A stretch of DNA of 64,000 nucleotides from CAVUPF01 sp963803755 (GTDB taxonomy: Bacteria > Actinomycetota > Thermoleophilia > Solirubrobacterales > 70-9). Made by a program: the position numbers and the translations under genes. Shown one piece after another: positions 1 to 8,753 of this stretch. The notes beneath the pieces were generated by a model. The model made no database searches. It worked only from the letters and a program-made list of their open reading frames with translations, and was not told the origin of the DNA. Each line of letters begins with the position of its first letter. Positions within the stretch are counted from its first letter, which is position 1. The stretch spans positions 248,001 through 312,000 of the forward strand of contig CAWDNP010000011.1 in the NCBI GenBank assembly GCA_963803755.1. The letters run 5' to 3'.

Positions 1-660
1 CATCGCCGCGGCGACTACTTCGTCGCCGAAGATCTCCCCCCAGGCCGAGAAGGGCTTGTTCGAGGTGACGATCAATGAGGCGCGCTCATAGCGCGCCGAG
101 ACCAAGCTGAACATCAGGTTGGCGGCCTCGGGGTCAAAGGGGATGTAGCCGACCTCATCGACGACGATCAGGGGCACGAAGCCCAAACGGCGCAGCTCGG
201 CCTCGAGCTTGCCCGCTCGCTTTGCCTCGCCCAGCCGTGCCACCCACTCGGTCGCGGTGGCGAACTGCACGCGTTGGCCGGCGAGGCAGGCGCGGATGCC
301 GAGGGCGATCGCCAGGTGGGTCTTGCCCGTCCCCGGCGGGCCCAGGAGGACCACGTTCTCTTTGCCGTGGCAGAAATCGAGCTGGCCAAGGTGCTCGATC
401 ACCTGCTTCTTAACCGAGTGCTGGAAGGTGAAGTCAAACTCCTCAAGGGTCTTTCGGGCTCCGAAGCGAGCCGCCTTGATCCGGCTCTCGCCGCCGTGGC
501 TCTCGCGCGAGGCGACCTCGGTGGAGAGCACGGCCTCAAGGAAGCGCTCGTGGGACCACTCCTCCTCGCGGGCCCGCTCGCTGAGCTTGGGCAGCGCCAT
601 GGCTGCAGCCGGCGCCTTTAAGGCGCGGAAGAGGTAGGTGAGCTCCGAGGTCTTGCTCAT
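1..660 (-). CDS. istB: IS21-family helper ATPase IstB (3' end outside window)
   Basis: AAA+ ATPase that assists the IstA transposase of an IS21-family element by binding DNA and activating transposition. The reading frame is open from ATG at 660 to the left edge (220 codons); the last few dozen residues are missing. A Walker A motif GPPGTGKT lies at about residues 107-114, Walker B LIVVDEVGY at about 164-172, and the sensor-like IVTSNKPF near 197-204, all typical of IstB. Its start overlaps the istA stop by 4 bp (ATGA), the usual translational coupling in IS21 elements. The minus-strand order istA then istB fits the family. High confidence in identity; the right-hand end of the element cannot be seen. 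Confidence 0.95.
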   Translation of the reverse strand, partial: MSKTSELTYLFRALKAPAAAMALPKLSERAREEEWSHERFLEAVLSTEVASRESHGGESRIKAARFGARKTLEEFDFTFQHSVKKQVIEHLGQLDFCHGKENVVLLGPPGTGKTHLAIALGIRACLAGQRVQFATATEWVARLGEAKRAGKLEAELRRLGFVPLIVVDEVGYIPFDPEAANLMFSLVSARYERASLIVTSNKPFSAWGEIFGDEVVAAAM

Positions 661-1862
661 GCCGGGATCAGGGCGTCATAGCGCTTAAGGGGGCGCAGCT
701 CGACCTCTACCTCGGGGCCGCGACGGCGATCGCCGCGCAGCTGATCGAGGGCGACCTGGTGGGCGGGGTCGGTGAAGGTGAGGCCCTTGGCGAAGGAGCG
801 CCGGTGGCTGGCAACGACCTCGCCGCTGTCAAGCGCGACGGCGGCGAGGTGGCGCTGGCCGATCCTCGCCTCGACTCGCCGCCCGGCAAGGCGTGGGTCC
901 AGCGAGTAGTCGTTGGTGTCGAAGCGCAGGTAGGGCTGGGAGGGAACCCTGATCACGAAACGGCACTCGGTGTCGGGCATTTGATCGGGTAAGGGGCGCA
1001 TCCGCTCGCGCTCTTTCGCGAGGCGCTCGGCTGGCCTCGCGCGGATCGTCTTCAAGAGGCGCCCCCCGACCCGCTCCTCCCAGGCGTCGAGCTCTGCCTG
1101 GAAATGCTCGGGCGAGGCGAAGTGCCGGCCGGGCTCGAAGTTGGTCTCAATGAAGCCCTGGTGGCGCTCGATGATTCCCTTGGCCTGGGGGTCGCGAGCC
1201 TCGCAGAAGTGCCAGCCGACCGGCAGCGCTCCGCAGAAGGCGGCGAACTCCTCAGTCGGTCGCCCGCCGCCGGCGTGAAGGGCGCCCTCGCGGTCCCAGA
1301 CGATCGTCTTTGGCATCGCACCGAGGAAAGTGAGGCAGCGCGAGATGCCGAAGCGCAGGTCGTGGCCCTGCTTGGAGAAGACCAGTGAAGAGGCGGCCGC
1401 TCGCGACCATCCAAGGGCACAGGTGACGACGTAGCCGGGGCGGGTCTGACCGTGGCCGACGGGGATCTCGCGCGCTGGGCGCCAGACGTCGAACTGGCAG
1501 ATTTCCCCGGGGCGGTAGCTGGTGCGCTGGTAGGTGCGGGGGGCCTTAAAGCGGAGGCGCACCCCGCGCAGGTAGTCGTCGAGGATCGACTTTCCGCCCC
1601 GATAGCCGTCTGCTTCGATTTCCTCGCGGATCCGCTTGCCGGGCAGTGTCGCGTCGTCTTCCAGCAGCCGCTGGATCTCATCCTTGAAGGGGTCGAGCTT
1701 CGATGGCTGTGGAGCACGGCGATAGCGCGGTGGCTTCTCAGAGCGAAGGGCGGCGCGGACTGTGTTTCGGTCCCGGCCGCTGCGGCGAGCGATCTCGCGG
1801 ATCGAGAGCCCCTCGACCTCGTGCATCCGCCTGATCTCGGCCCACTGCTCCACGTCCAGCAT
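657..1862 (-). CDS. istA: IS21-family transposase IstA
   Basis: DDE transposase of an IS21-family element, 401 aa, somewhat shorter than the ~500 aa of many IstA proteins. A helix-turn-helix lies near residues 18-40 (LSIREIARRSGRDRNTV). The catalytic acidic residues are visible at D125 (QFDVW), D190 (IVWDREG) and E232 (KGIIERHQG). The gene overlaps istB by 4 bp. The start is an ATG directly preceded by GAAGGGA-type ribosome-binding sequence. It appears intact, so the element may be active, but the other end lies outside the window. Confidence 0.95.
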   Translation of the reverse strand: MLDVEQWAEIRRMHEVEGLSIREIARRSGRDRNTVRAALRSEKPPRYRRAPQPSKLDPFKDEIQRLLEDDATLPGKRIREEIEADGYRGGKSILDDYLRGVRLRFKAPRTYQRTSYRPGEICQFDVWRPAREIPVGHGQTRPGYVVTCALGWSRAAASSLVFSKQGHDLRFGISRCLTFLGAMPKTIVWDREGALHAGGGRPTEEFAAFCGALPVGWHFCEARDPQAKGIIERHQGFIETNFEPGRHFASPEHFQAELDAWEERVGGRLLKTIRARPAERLAKERERMRPLPDQMPDTECRFVIRVPSQPYLRFDTNDYSLDPRLAGRRVEARIGQRHLAAVALDSGEVVASHRRSFAKGLTFTDPAHQVALDQLRGDRRRGPEVEVELRPLKRYDALIPA

Positions 1863-1936
1863 TCCCTTCTCCTCGCCTCGGTCTTCTTGACCGAGTGAGG
1901 GTCGAAGCGTTGCCGGACGAGACCTACACGCTCAGA

Positions 1937-1981
1937 GTGGGTGAGATTTCGACCGGCCCAGGTGGGTGATTATTGGGCCGG
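1937..1981. repeat. Terminal repeats of the IS21 element
   Basis: Upstream of istA, GTGGGTGA occurs twice (1937-1944 and 1962-1969), each followed by an AT-rich triplet run, and CCGGCCCA (1953-1960) is inverted as TGGGCCGG (1974-1981). IS21 elements carry multiple terminal repeats, so the element end probably lies near 1975-1985. The exact terminus is not resolved because the other end is absent. Confidence 0.5.
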
Positions 1982-2026
1982 CGACGACAGCCTAGCAAAG
2001 ACGATCCAGCCAGACGCCTTGCGCCC

Positions 2027-2812
2027 ATGAACCTCGTAGCCCGCCCAGTCCGCCTGATCGTCCTGGCGCTTAGTGCGCTCGCTACCTTCGGGATGGCGGG
2101 CTGCGGTCAGTCCTCGCAAACCAAGCTATTTACCGTGCATCCAGGGCCCATCGGCTGCACCCACAAGCTCGTGTTTACCCGTAACGGGTCGCCCAATAAA
2201 CGTCTAGTCGCGCTCAGCTTCGATGATGGTGTCAGCCCCGAAACTCAACACCTGTTCGAAATATTGCGCCAGCACCATGCCACGGCGACCTTCTTCCTGA
2301 TCGGCCACCTTGTGCCTGGTCACCGCAATCTGCTGCGCGCGATGATCGGCGATGGGATGGAGTTCGGCAACCATTCCTACAGCCATCCAAGCAATCTAGC
2401 CGAACTGGGTCCGCTCGCCACCAGGCAGCTGGGGAAAACCTCCAACGTCATTCAACGAGTCAGCGGCTTTCGACCGTGTCTTTTCCGACCGCCTTATGGC
2501 GTCGTAAGCCCTGACCTCGTTCAACGGGCCAAGGAACTTGGCATGACAACCGTCAAGTGGAAGATCGATTCCGGCGACTATCTGCACCCGGGAGTCGAAG
2601 TCATCACCAAACGAGTGCTCAACCAGGTGCGACCCGGCTACATCGTGGTCATGCACGACAACCCCAATACACATGGGCAAACCGTGCAAGCGCTGCCGAC
2701 CATTCTCGAAGACCTCTCTGCCCGTGGCTATAAGGTTGTGACGATCACCCAGATCCTAGGCCAAAAGTTCATCTGGCCATCAGGCGCGGCGGCGGTAACG
2801 TCCAAACGCTAG
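2027..2812 (+). CDS. Polysaccharide deacetylase lipoprotein (NodB domain)
   Basis: Predicted cell-surface carbohydrate esterase (CE4/NodB fold) that removes N-acetyl groups from peptidoglycan or another glycan using a bound metal. I chose ATG 2027 (261 aa) because it starts directly before a signal peptide ending in a lipobox (GMAGC); the longer TTG start at 1973 adds only a charged stretch. Family motifs are present in order: SFDDG (metal/catalytic Asp), NHSYSH (metal His pair), RPPYG, the Trp/Asp segment VKWKIDSGDY, and VVMHD with the catalytic His. It stands alone, 46 bp before a secreted-protein gene. Substrate is unknown. Confidence 0.9.
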   Translation: MNLVARPVRLIVLALSALATFGMAGCGQSSQTKLFTVHPGPIGCTHKLVFTRNGSPNKRLVALSFDDGVSPETQHLFEILRQHHATATFFLIGHLVPGHRNLLRAMIGDGMEFGNHSYSHPSNLAELGPLATRQLGKTSNVIQRVSGFRPCLFRPPYGVVSPDLVQRAKELGMTTVKWKIDSGDYLHPGVEVITKRVLNQVRPGYIVVMHDNPNTHGQTVQALPTILEDLSARGYKVVTITQILGQKFIWPSGAAAVTSKR

Positions 2813-2857
2813 TGCTGAAGGCAGACTCTTATCTGTGCGTCACGACAGGAGGGAACG

Positions 2858-3456
2858 ATGCTCAAGGAAATCCGTCGCCCGTCACCGGCTCTGATTATCT
2901 CGCTGATCGCGCTCTTCGTCGCCCTCGGAGGCACCGTCTACGCGGCGAGCAAGATCAATGGCAAGACGATCAAGGTCAATTCGATCCCCGGCAACCGGCT
3001 GAAGCCGAACACGGTGACCGGCAAGCAGGTCAAGGAGTCGAGCCTGGGGCTGGTGCCCAAGGCGGGTGAAGCGAAGACGGCGGGAAGCGCCGTGACAGCG
3101 CTCGATGCCGTCAACGCGGAAAAAATCATCGGTCGCACAATTGGCTGCCCGACGGGGACACAGCTGTTCGCGGGCGAGTGCTGGGAAACGGCGGCGCGCG
3201 GCGCGGCAACCATGCCGGTCGCAGCTCAGACTTGCAGCGAAGCCGGGGGCCAACTTCCAGACGCGCTCAGCCTGCGCGCCTTCGCGCTTAAGTCGGGGGT
3301 CACCCTGACCGCTGGCGATGAGTGGTCAAACAGCATCGACAACGTGACAGCCGAAAACGAATACACCGGCGTCACCGTTCACCCACCGGGGCCGTCAACC
3401 TTGACAACCAGATCGATCCCAAGGAGTTCCGCTGCGAGCTGCCGCTGCTTCGCTGA
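2858..3456 (+). pseudogene. Secreted cassette-type protein, frameshifted near its end
   Basis: A signal-anchor N terminus (ALIISLIALFVALGGTVYA) is followed by SKINGKTIKVNSIPGNRLK, a diverged form of the cassette in the paralogues at 20-28 kb. The apparent frame runs on to 3814, antisense to the next gene, which is implausible. Shifting frame near 3380-3390 gives TGAVNLDNQIDPKEFRC and a TGA at 3454-3456, just 7 bp before the convergent gene. I therefore read it as a ~200 aa secreted protein with one indel (mutation or consensus error). ATG 2858 has AGGAGGGAACG upstream. Function unknown. Confidence 0.65.
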
Positions 3457-3463
3457 GGGCCAG

Positions 3464-4465
3464 CTACCCCAGCTTGACGCTCACCTTGGCGCCGGGCGCC
3501 AGAATCTTGCCCGGCTTGGGGCTCTGCTTCTTCACCTTGCCCGTCTTCGTCGTGGCGCCCTTGAGCTTCTTCACCTTGCCGAACTTGCAGTCGCCTGCTT
3601 TCAACTTCTTCTTGGCGCTCTTCAACTTCTTGCCTTTGAGCTTGGGAACGGCGCAGGCGGCGATGGCGGGCGCTGCGGTGTAGGTGAACTGATCGGCGGC
3701 ACTGGTGGCGGTCGTCCCGGTCGCCGTGGTGGCGCTGGTATCGACCGCGCCCGGAGTCGCGCTGGGCGATGCGACCGCGGTGATCTGAGTTTCGGAGTTG
3801 ACGGTGAAGCTTGAGGCTGCGGCAGAGCCGAACTTGACCGCGCTGACTCCGGCGAAGTCCGTGCCCGTGATCGTCACCGACGTGCCTCCTTTGATTGAGC
3901 CGGAGCTAGGGCTGATAGCTGTGATGCCTGGAAGCGGCTGGACATCGGCGTTGAAGCCGTATTCCTTGGGGAAGCCTGAGGTGAATGGGCCGGTTGCGCC
4001 TTCGGCGAGCGGTGGTTGCCAGTAGTTCGTGCCCCCACCGGGCGCGAGTCCCTCCGTCGCTCCGGGCGGAACGTCGAGCCCCACCGTTTCGCCGGCCGCG
4101 ATCGGTAGGTCAGTGGGAAACGTTTCGTTGCCGGTGCCGCTGGGCGAAACCGGGGCGCTGGTTCCGGTCGAGGTATAGCTGGTGCCGCCAGCCGGCCGCA
4201 TAACTCGAAGTTTGAAGTCGCTCCCCGCGGCGTCGATCAGATGCCACCGTACAATCACACCGCTCACGGGACTAAGGACATGGGCATTTGGATCAGCGAG
4301 CGCCGAGTCGATGCCTAGGTAAGGAGTCACTTCGGCACTGCTGGGCGTAAAAGAGCCGGTGAGAGAGCTACCAACGGTAACAGTCGCCGCCTGGGCACTC
4401 GCTGCGAGGAGCATCCATGCGCCGACAGCGACAAGAGCCAGGTAGACGAGAACGTGCAGGGACAT
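3464..4465 (-). CDS. Secreted TIG/IPT-domain protein with PASTA-like tail
   Basis: Predicted exported surface protein, 333 aa. A signal peptide (LALVAVGAWMLLAASAQA) is followed by a jelly-roll-like domain, then an immunoglobulin-like IPT/TIG domain beginning ITAISPSSGSIKGGTSVTI near residue 182, then a basic C-terminal module CAVPKLKGKKLKSAKKKLKA...LAPGAKVSVKLG. That last module resembles a PASTA domain, a fold associated with peptidoglycan binding, and recurs as a fragment at 16.6 kb. It probably anchors the protein to the wall. Convergent with the gene ending at 3456. Confidence 0.75.
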   Translation of the reverse strand: MSLHVLVYLALVAVGAWMLLAASAQAATVTVGSSLTGSFTPSSAEVTPYLGIDSALADPNAHVLSPVSGVIVRWHLIDAAGSDFKLRVMRPAGGTSYTSTGTSAPVSPSGTGNETFPTDLPIAAGETVGLDVPPGATEGLAPGGGTNYWQPPLAEGATGPFTSGFPKEYGFNADVQPLPGITAISPSSGSIKGGTSVTITGTDFAGVSAVKFGSAAASSFTVNSETQITAVASPSATPGAVDTSATTATGTTATSAADQFTYTAAPAIAACAVPKLKGKKLKSAKKKLKAGDCKFGKVKKLKGATTKTGKVKKQSPKPGKILAPGAKVSVKLG

Positions 4466-4628
4466 GGCTGACCTTGGACGAGATTTTCATGGCCGCGAGC
4501 CTAGCCGAATCGTCGGCGGCTCCACTTCGGCCCCACAATCAAGCAATCATCTGAGAGCCGCTCTGAGCCCCTTGGGGCTCTGGAACGGCGCCTTGGGGAG
4601 CGCGCCCCCGAACGCCCCTGCAAATAGC

Positions 4629-6077
4629 TCAATGCTTGTGCTTCTTGTGCTTCTTGACCTTCACGCACTTGGCCTTGCCGTGGACCTTCTTCTTCTTGAA
4701 GCCCTTCTTGCACTTCACGGCCTTCGGTTGAGGAGCCGGGATGGGCGGCGAGGAGACCAGCAGGATGTTGCTGGTGGCCGTTCGCGAGCCGTAGTCGTTG
4801 AGCGCGGTCACCTGACATGAGATCGCCTCACCCACTTCTGTGCTCCCCACCGCGTAGGTGCTGGAGGTCTGACCAGAGACCGGGGTACCGTCACGCAACC
4901 ATTTGTAGGCGTATGCGATCGGGCTGTTGCTCCAGTTACCGGTCGAGCAGAAGAGCGTGCTGCCGGGCTCCGGCGTGCCGGAGAGCTGCGGCGCTCCGGT
5001 GCTAGCGGGCCAAAGCGTGGAGGTTGGAGCCAGCGCAGCATTGATGTCGGAACGCGTCGCAGGAGCGGTTACCACAACTGGATCGGCTTGTGCAATGGTC
5101 GGCTCGTCGTTGTAGTACTGGGTCAGATACGCGCTTTCTTCTTCTTCGAATTCCGGGGAGAACTCCACCTTATAGCTCCCACTCAGCAGGCCAGAGATCG
5201 AGTATTTACCGCTCGGGTTGGTAAGCGCGCAACGCCCGAATTCGCTGCTCATTTCGAGTGCGCAGACCGTGATATTAGAAAGAGGAGTGCTATTTTCAGC
5301 TTTGGTCACCGTGCCGGTGATCTGCCCGCCTTCCTGCATTGCGGCGTTGATGCCCGAGACGGTTTCACCGGCCGTTTTGACCGGGACCGGTTCGGCTTTT
5401 TCCCATGAGGGCTTTGCGTTGTAATACTGGGCGATGTAGTTGAGGCTGCCCGGCCAAAATTCGATCTTGTATTCGCCCACCGGCAGGCCCGCGAGGGTAT
5501 ATTCGCCGCCAGCGCCGGTGTAGGTGCAATCGACGAATTCGAATTCTTCCTTTTCCAGCGCGCATACTTCGATTTCTTTGATCGCGCCGAGCGTCGACGC
5601 GTTGGTCACCTCGCCCTTGATCTGGCCACCTTCGTGCATTTCGGCGTCGATGCCGGAGGTAGCTTTGGGGGCGCTCACCGTGATCGTTTTGGCCGCCCTG
5701 AAGGTTGCCTCGTCCTGGTAGTACTGGGTGATGTAGTTGAGGCCTTTGAAGTCGGCAAAGAAGGCGACCTTGTAGTTGCCGCTCGACAAGCCGGGGATGC
5801 TGTATTCCCCGCTGGGTTCGGTGAATTCGCAATGTTCTTCGATTTCTTCGCCTTCGGTGTTGTAGGCACAGACGTAGGCGCCTTCGATTGGAAGATGGGT
5901 CAAGGAATCCGTCACTTTTCCTTCGATCGACCCGCCAGCAGCCGCGCTTGCCATCGATGATGCGAGCAGCAAACCGCAGACGGTGAGCGCGAGCACGGCG
6001 AGGATGCCGACGCTTGCTCTGCGGGCGCCCACGGACCGGCGTGTGTAGCGAAGGCTCCCCTCCGTCTTCAGATCCAA
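4629..6077 (-). CDS. Secreted CnaB-like repeat protein with lysine-rich tail
   Basis: Exported protein of 482 aa. After an N-terminal signal segment there are three ~85-residue carboxypeptidase-regulatory/CnaB-like beta-sandwich repeats. Each starts GG(S/Q)I(E/K/T)G(K/E/T)V and ends with a tyrosine-rich L-YYN or YYQ strand. An Ig-like module follows (GSTLFCSTGNWSNSPIAY), then a basic tail containing KCKKGFKKKKVHGKAKC. Almost the same tail ends the unrelated beta-propeller protein at 12982-14841, so the tail is a portable module, probably for wall or polyanion attachment. The start is TTG 6077 behind GGAGGGGG at good spacing; no ATG lies nearby. Confidence 0.75.
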   Translation of the reverse strand: MDLKTEGSLRYTRRSVGARRASVGILAVLALTVCGLLLASSMASAAAGGSIEGKVTDSLTHLPIEGAYVCAYNTEGEEIEEHCEFTEPSGEYSIPGLSSGNYKVAFFADFKGLNYITQYYQDEATFRAAKTITVSAPKATSGIDAEMHEGGQIKGEVTNASTLGAIKEIEVCALEKEEFEFVDCTYTGAGGEYTLAGLPVGEYKIEFWPGSLNYIAQYYNAKPSWEKAEPVPVKTAGETVSGINAAMQEGGQITGTVTKAENSTPLSNITVCALEMSSEFGRCALTNPSGKYSISGLLSGSYKVEFSPEFEEEESAYLTQYYNDEPTIAQADPVVVTAPATRSDINAALAPTSTLWPASTGAPQLSGTPEPGSTLFCSTGNWSNSPIAYAYKWLRDGTPVSGQTSSTYAVGSTEVGEAISCQVTALNDYGSRTATSNILLVSSPPIPAPQPKAVKCKKGFKKKKVHGKAKCVKVKKHKKHKH

Positions 6078-6364
6078 GATGCCCCCTCCGTTGCCTGGTT
6101 CCGCTCGCGCCTATCGCGAACGCGTCTACTCGGCGGGCAGGCTATAGCTCGGAGCCACCCCTCGGCGCATTGTGAAAGCGGCGCTTTCTACTTTTAAGGA
6201 CAGCGAATGATCAAAATTCGGGTCGGTATTCGGACAACCGGCGGTGCAGCAGACGAGGGCGGGTGACGGCCCGCACACCGCGGCAGATCGCGGCGCTGGA
6301 AGCATCGACGCCATCTGCGGGTGAGACCTGGGGGCACAGCTTCGACGAGGGTCAGTCGATACCG

Positions 6365-6757
6365 TCACCAGATCGTCGCGGTGCCGTGAGCCCTGATCCC
6401 CGGGTCGCGGGTGAGAAGCGGCACCGCCTCGACCCCAGCCTGGGCGACGAGAAGACGGTCGAAGGGGTCGCGTTGCAGTTTGCCGTCGAGCTCCACATAG
6501 GGCAGCTCTCGATAGACGTGAGCGTGTGCGAGGGAGATCGGCAGCAGGGAAAAGCCCTCCGCCAAGAGCTCCTCCGCCCACCCCTCGGCGACCTCAAGCT
6601 TACCGAGAGAAGCTTTGATCGAGACCTCGAAAAGCGATCCGGCGCTTAAAAGCGGCTCTTCGGCGCCGGCAATAGCCTCCCGTGCCGCTCGCGAGAGGCG
6701 CGGGTCATCGCTCAACCACCAAAGGGCGGCATGCGTGTCGACTAAGCCTCGATCCAC
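6365..6757 (-). CDS. VapC-like PIN-domain toxin, 5' end replaced by IS1380 terminus
   Basis: PIN-domain ribonuclease of the VapC toxin type (~130 aa). The catalytic acidic residues sit in LVDTHAALWWL at the N terminus, then SLFEVSIKASLGKL, RDPFDRLLVAQA, and a final LLTRDPGI. The family normally begins two to five residues before the first Asp. Here the nearest usable start is GTG 6757, which lies inside the terminal inverted repeat of the adjacent IS1380-family element. So the native 5' end and any vapB antitoxin gene have been lost or displaced. An orphan toxin without antitoxin suggests that it is silent or inactive. Confidence 0.75.
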   Translation of the reverse strand: MDRGLVDTHAALWWLSDDPRLSRAAREAIAGAEEPLLSAGSLFEVSIKASLGKLEVAEGWAEELLAEGFSLLPISLAHAHVYRELPYVELDGKLQRDPFDRLLVAQAGVEAVPLLTRDPGIRAHGTATIW

Positions 6758-6807
6758 CGATTCACTACACCCTTGATCCGTCACTCCGTCCGCCTCGCCT
6801 ATGAAAA

Positions 6808-6870
6808 TGACCTCCTGAGCAGGCAAATAGCGGCTGTTTAGGGCAGCCGCGGCCTGACGTCAGGAGGTCA
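6808..6870 (+). promoter_or_regulatory. Hairpin that sequesters the transposase ribosome-binding site
   Basis: TGACCTCCTGA (6808-6818) is perfectly inverted as TCAGGAGGTCA (6860-6870). The right arm contains AGGAGG, 8 nt before the transposase ATG at 6876. RNA entering from outside the element would fold and hide the ribosome-binding site, while a promoter inside the loop would make RNA lacking the left arm. Such protection from read-through is known for several IS elements; here it is inferred from sequence only. Confidence 0.6.
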
Positions 6871-6875
6871 CTCAC

Positions 6876-8189
6876 ATGGTGAAGGGTTCTGAGGTGTCCC
6901 TGCGTCCCGACTCGGTGGGCGTCGAGTTCGACGACGAGCGGTTGATTGCCAACGCCGGGCTGGTGTTGATCGCCACCCTGGGCAGGCGACTTGGCATCGA
7001 GTCCCTAGTCGACGGGACGATCCACCTGGGGGAGCGGGCGGGCGCTTCACGCCCCGGGCGCAAGGTGCTCACCCTGATCCACGCGATCGTCGCGGGAGCG
7101 GACTCGATCGATGACACAGACGTGCTGCGCGCCGGCGCCACCGAGGCGCTGCTCGGCCACCGGGCGATGGCTCCCTCGACGCTCGGCACCTTCCTGCGCT
7201 CCTTCAGTTTCGGCCACGTGCGCCAACTCGACCGGGTGCTGGGCGAGGCGATCAAGCGCGCCTGGGAGCTGGGCGCCGGCCCCGGCCCAAAGCGCTTGGT
7301 TATCGACATCGACAGCTTCCTCGGCGAGGCCAAAGGCGCCCTCAAGCAGGGTGCCTCCCGCGGCTACACCGGGGTGCGCGGCTACCACCCGCTGCTCGCC
7401 ACCCGCGCGGGCACCGGTGAGGTCCTTCACGTTCGAGCCCGCAAGGGGGCGGCCCACTCCGGGCGCGGTGCACTTCGCTTCTGCGAGGAGCTGATCGCCC
7501 GGGTGCGCCGCGCCGGGGCCACCGGGGAGATCCTGATCCGTGCCGACTCGGCCTTCTACTCGGGCCAGGTGATCGCTTACCTGGAGGCAAAGGGCTGTCG
7601 CTACTCGATCGCGGTAACGATCCACAAGCGCATCGCAGAGCGGATCGCTGAGATCCCGGAGTCTGCCTGGCGAGCGGTCCCCGACTACCCCGAGACAGGA
7701 ATCTGCGAGCTCGCCGAGACCACCTACGGCGAGCGCAGGCTGATCGTCCGCCGCGTCCACCTGGCGGCCCAGGAGGGACAGGAGGAGCTCTTTGCCTACT
7801 GGCGCCACTTCGCCTTCCTCACCAACCGCACCGAGGACATGCACACCGTCGACGCCGAGCACCGCGACCACGCCGAGGTCGAGCTTGCGATCCGCGACCT
7901 TAAGGATCAGGCGCTCGCCCACTTCCCCTCCGGCAGCTTCGCCGCCAATGCCGCCTGGACTGTGATCGCCTGCCTCGCCCACAACATGGCGCGCTGGGTC
8001 GGGCAGCTGGGCTTGGAGGATGAGACCTGGCGCACCGCCGCGACGATCCGCCGCTGGCTGGTCGCCTTGCCCGGCCGGCTCACCCGCACCGCCCGGCGTT
8101 TCACCTTGCACCTGCCGGCCCGCTGGCCCTGGCGGGATGCCTTCGCCGAGGCTCTGGCCAGGATCAGGGCGCTGCCGGTCCCAGCCTGA
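6876..8189 (+). CDS. IS1380-family transposase
   Basis: DDE transposase, 437 aa, full length for IS1380. Visible family features are the N-terminal region with NAGLVLIATLGRRLG, the first catalytic Asp in LVIDIDSFLGEAKG near residue 150, the second in LIRADSAFYS near 225, and the Glu in HAEVELAIRDLKDQALAHFP near 335, followed by the conserved NAAWTVIACLAHN. The frame is uninterrupted and the element ends are well preserved, so it may be functional. Its ribosome-binding site is inside a hairpin. Confidence 0.95.
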   Translation: MVKGSEVSLRPDSVGVEFDDERLIANAGLVLIATLGRRLGIESLVDGTIHLGERAGASRPGRKVLTLIHAIVAGADSIDDTDVLRAGATEALLGHRAMAPSTLGTFLRSFSFGHVRQLDRVLGEAIKRAWELGAGPGPKRLVIDIDSFLGEAKGALKQGASRGYTGVRGYHPLLATRAGTGEVLHVRARKGAAHSGRGALRFCEELIARVRRAGATGEILIRADSAFYSGQVIAYLEAKGCRYSIAVTIHKRIAERIAEIPESAWRAVPDYPETGICELAETTYGERRLIVRRVHLAAQEGQEELFAYWRHFAFLTNRTEDMHTVDAEHRDHAEVELAIRDLKDQALAHFPSGSFAANAAWTVIACLAHNMARWVGQLGLEDETWRTAATIRRWLVALPGRLTRTARRFTLHLPARWPWRDAFAEALARIRALPVPA

Positions 8190-8390
8190 TCTCCCTTTCT
8201 GCGGATCGCCTCACCGGCCGAATCGCTCGGCCACCGAGGGCTGCTCCACTTCGGCCGCAGGCCAACCTCAAATCGCTGCCAGCGCTCCTCCTAGGCATGG
8301 GGCGCCCCCACGGCCGGCTGATTCGCCGCCCACACGGTCACGGGTAGCTATTTCTCTAACTGTGATGGTGAATCGGTGGATTGAGGCTTA

Positions 8391-8553
8391 GAACCCCTTT
8401 CAAAATGAGCACGACCCGGATGAGACCGAGTGACGCTGCGCGAGACAGCCCCGTCCCGGTGTCCCGCGTAGCGCTGCTACGCGGGAACCGTGCCGTGACT
8501 GTCTCGCTTGGTCATCAACCTCCCCGGACTCGCGCTCATTTTGAAAGGGGTTC
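8391..8553. mobile_element. MITE copy 1 (163 bp)
   Basis: Non-coding element with perfect terminal inverted repeats starting GAACCCCTTTCAAAATGAGC, flanked by TTA on both sides (8388-8390 and 8554-8556), read as a 3-bp target duplication. The ends match those of the resident IS5/IS427 element (GAGCCCCTTTCAAAATGA) except for one base near the tip, so that kind of transposase is the likely mobiliser. It shares its interior with three other copies and carries an extra central segment also seen in copy 3. It sits 4 bp from the IS1380 end. Confidence 0.85.
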
Positions 8554-8753
8554 TTAAAGCACTCGGCGCTCGGAATGCTCACGCCAACCGAATACGAGGA
8601 TCTACACAACGCAACCCAGGCCGCCTGATTCCAGAATCCCGACTCCATTTTTTCGGGGGTAGATCAATGGGCTGTTCGCCACGATTCACGTTGAAAGCCT
8701 CGCACGTGTCCATCGGCCAATGATCGCGGCATGCCTGGACTAATCTGCGCGCT

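Larger units (their letters stand above)
6747..8386. mobile_element. IS1380-family insertion sequence
   Basis: 1640-bp element with 19-bp terminal inverted repeats matching at 18 of 19 positions: CCTCGATCCACCGATTCAC at 6747-6765 and its complement (with A for G) at 8368-8386. It encodes one complete transposase. The CCT... ends and the size fit the IS1380 family. Immediate flanks read CTAAG (left) and CTTAG (right), so no clean target duplication is visible. The right flank has also been altered by a MITE inserted 4 bp beyond the element. Confidence 0.85.

Noticed and set aside
3457..3814. Extension of the 2858 frame to 3814
   Set aside because: It runs antisense through the tail of the TIG protein; a frameshift near 3385 explains it better and gives a sensible stop.
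8341..8391. Apparent VapB C terminus (VNRWIEA) upstream of the MITE and duplicated near 6750
   Set aside because: The duplicated codons are the two terminal inverted repeats of the IS1380 element, not remnants of an antitoxin.
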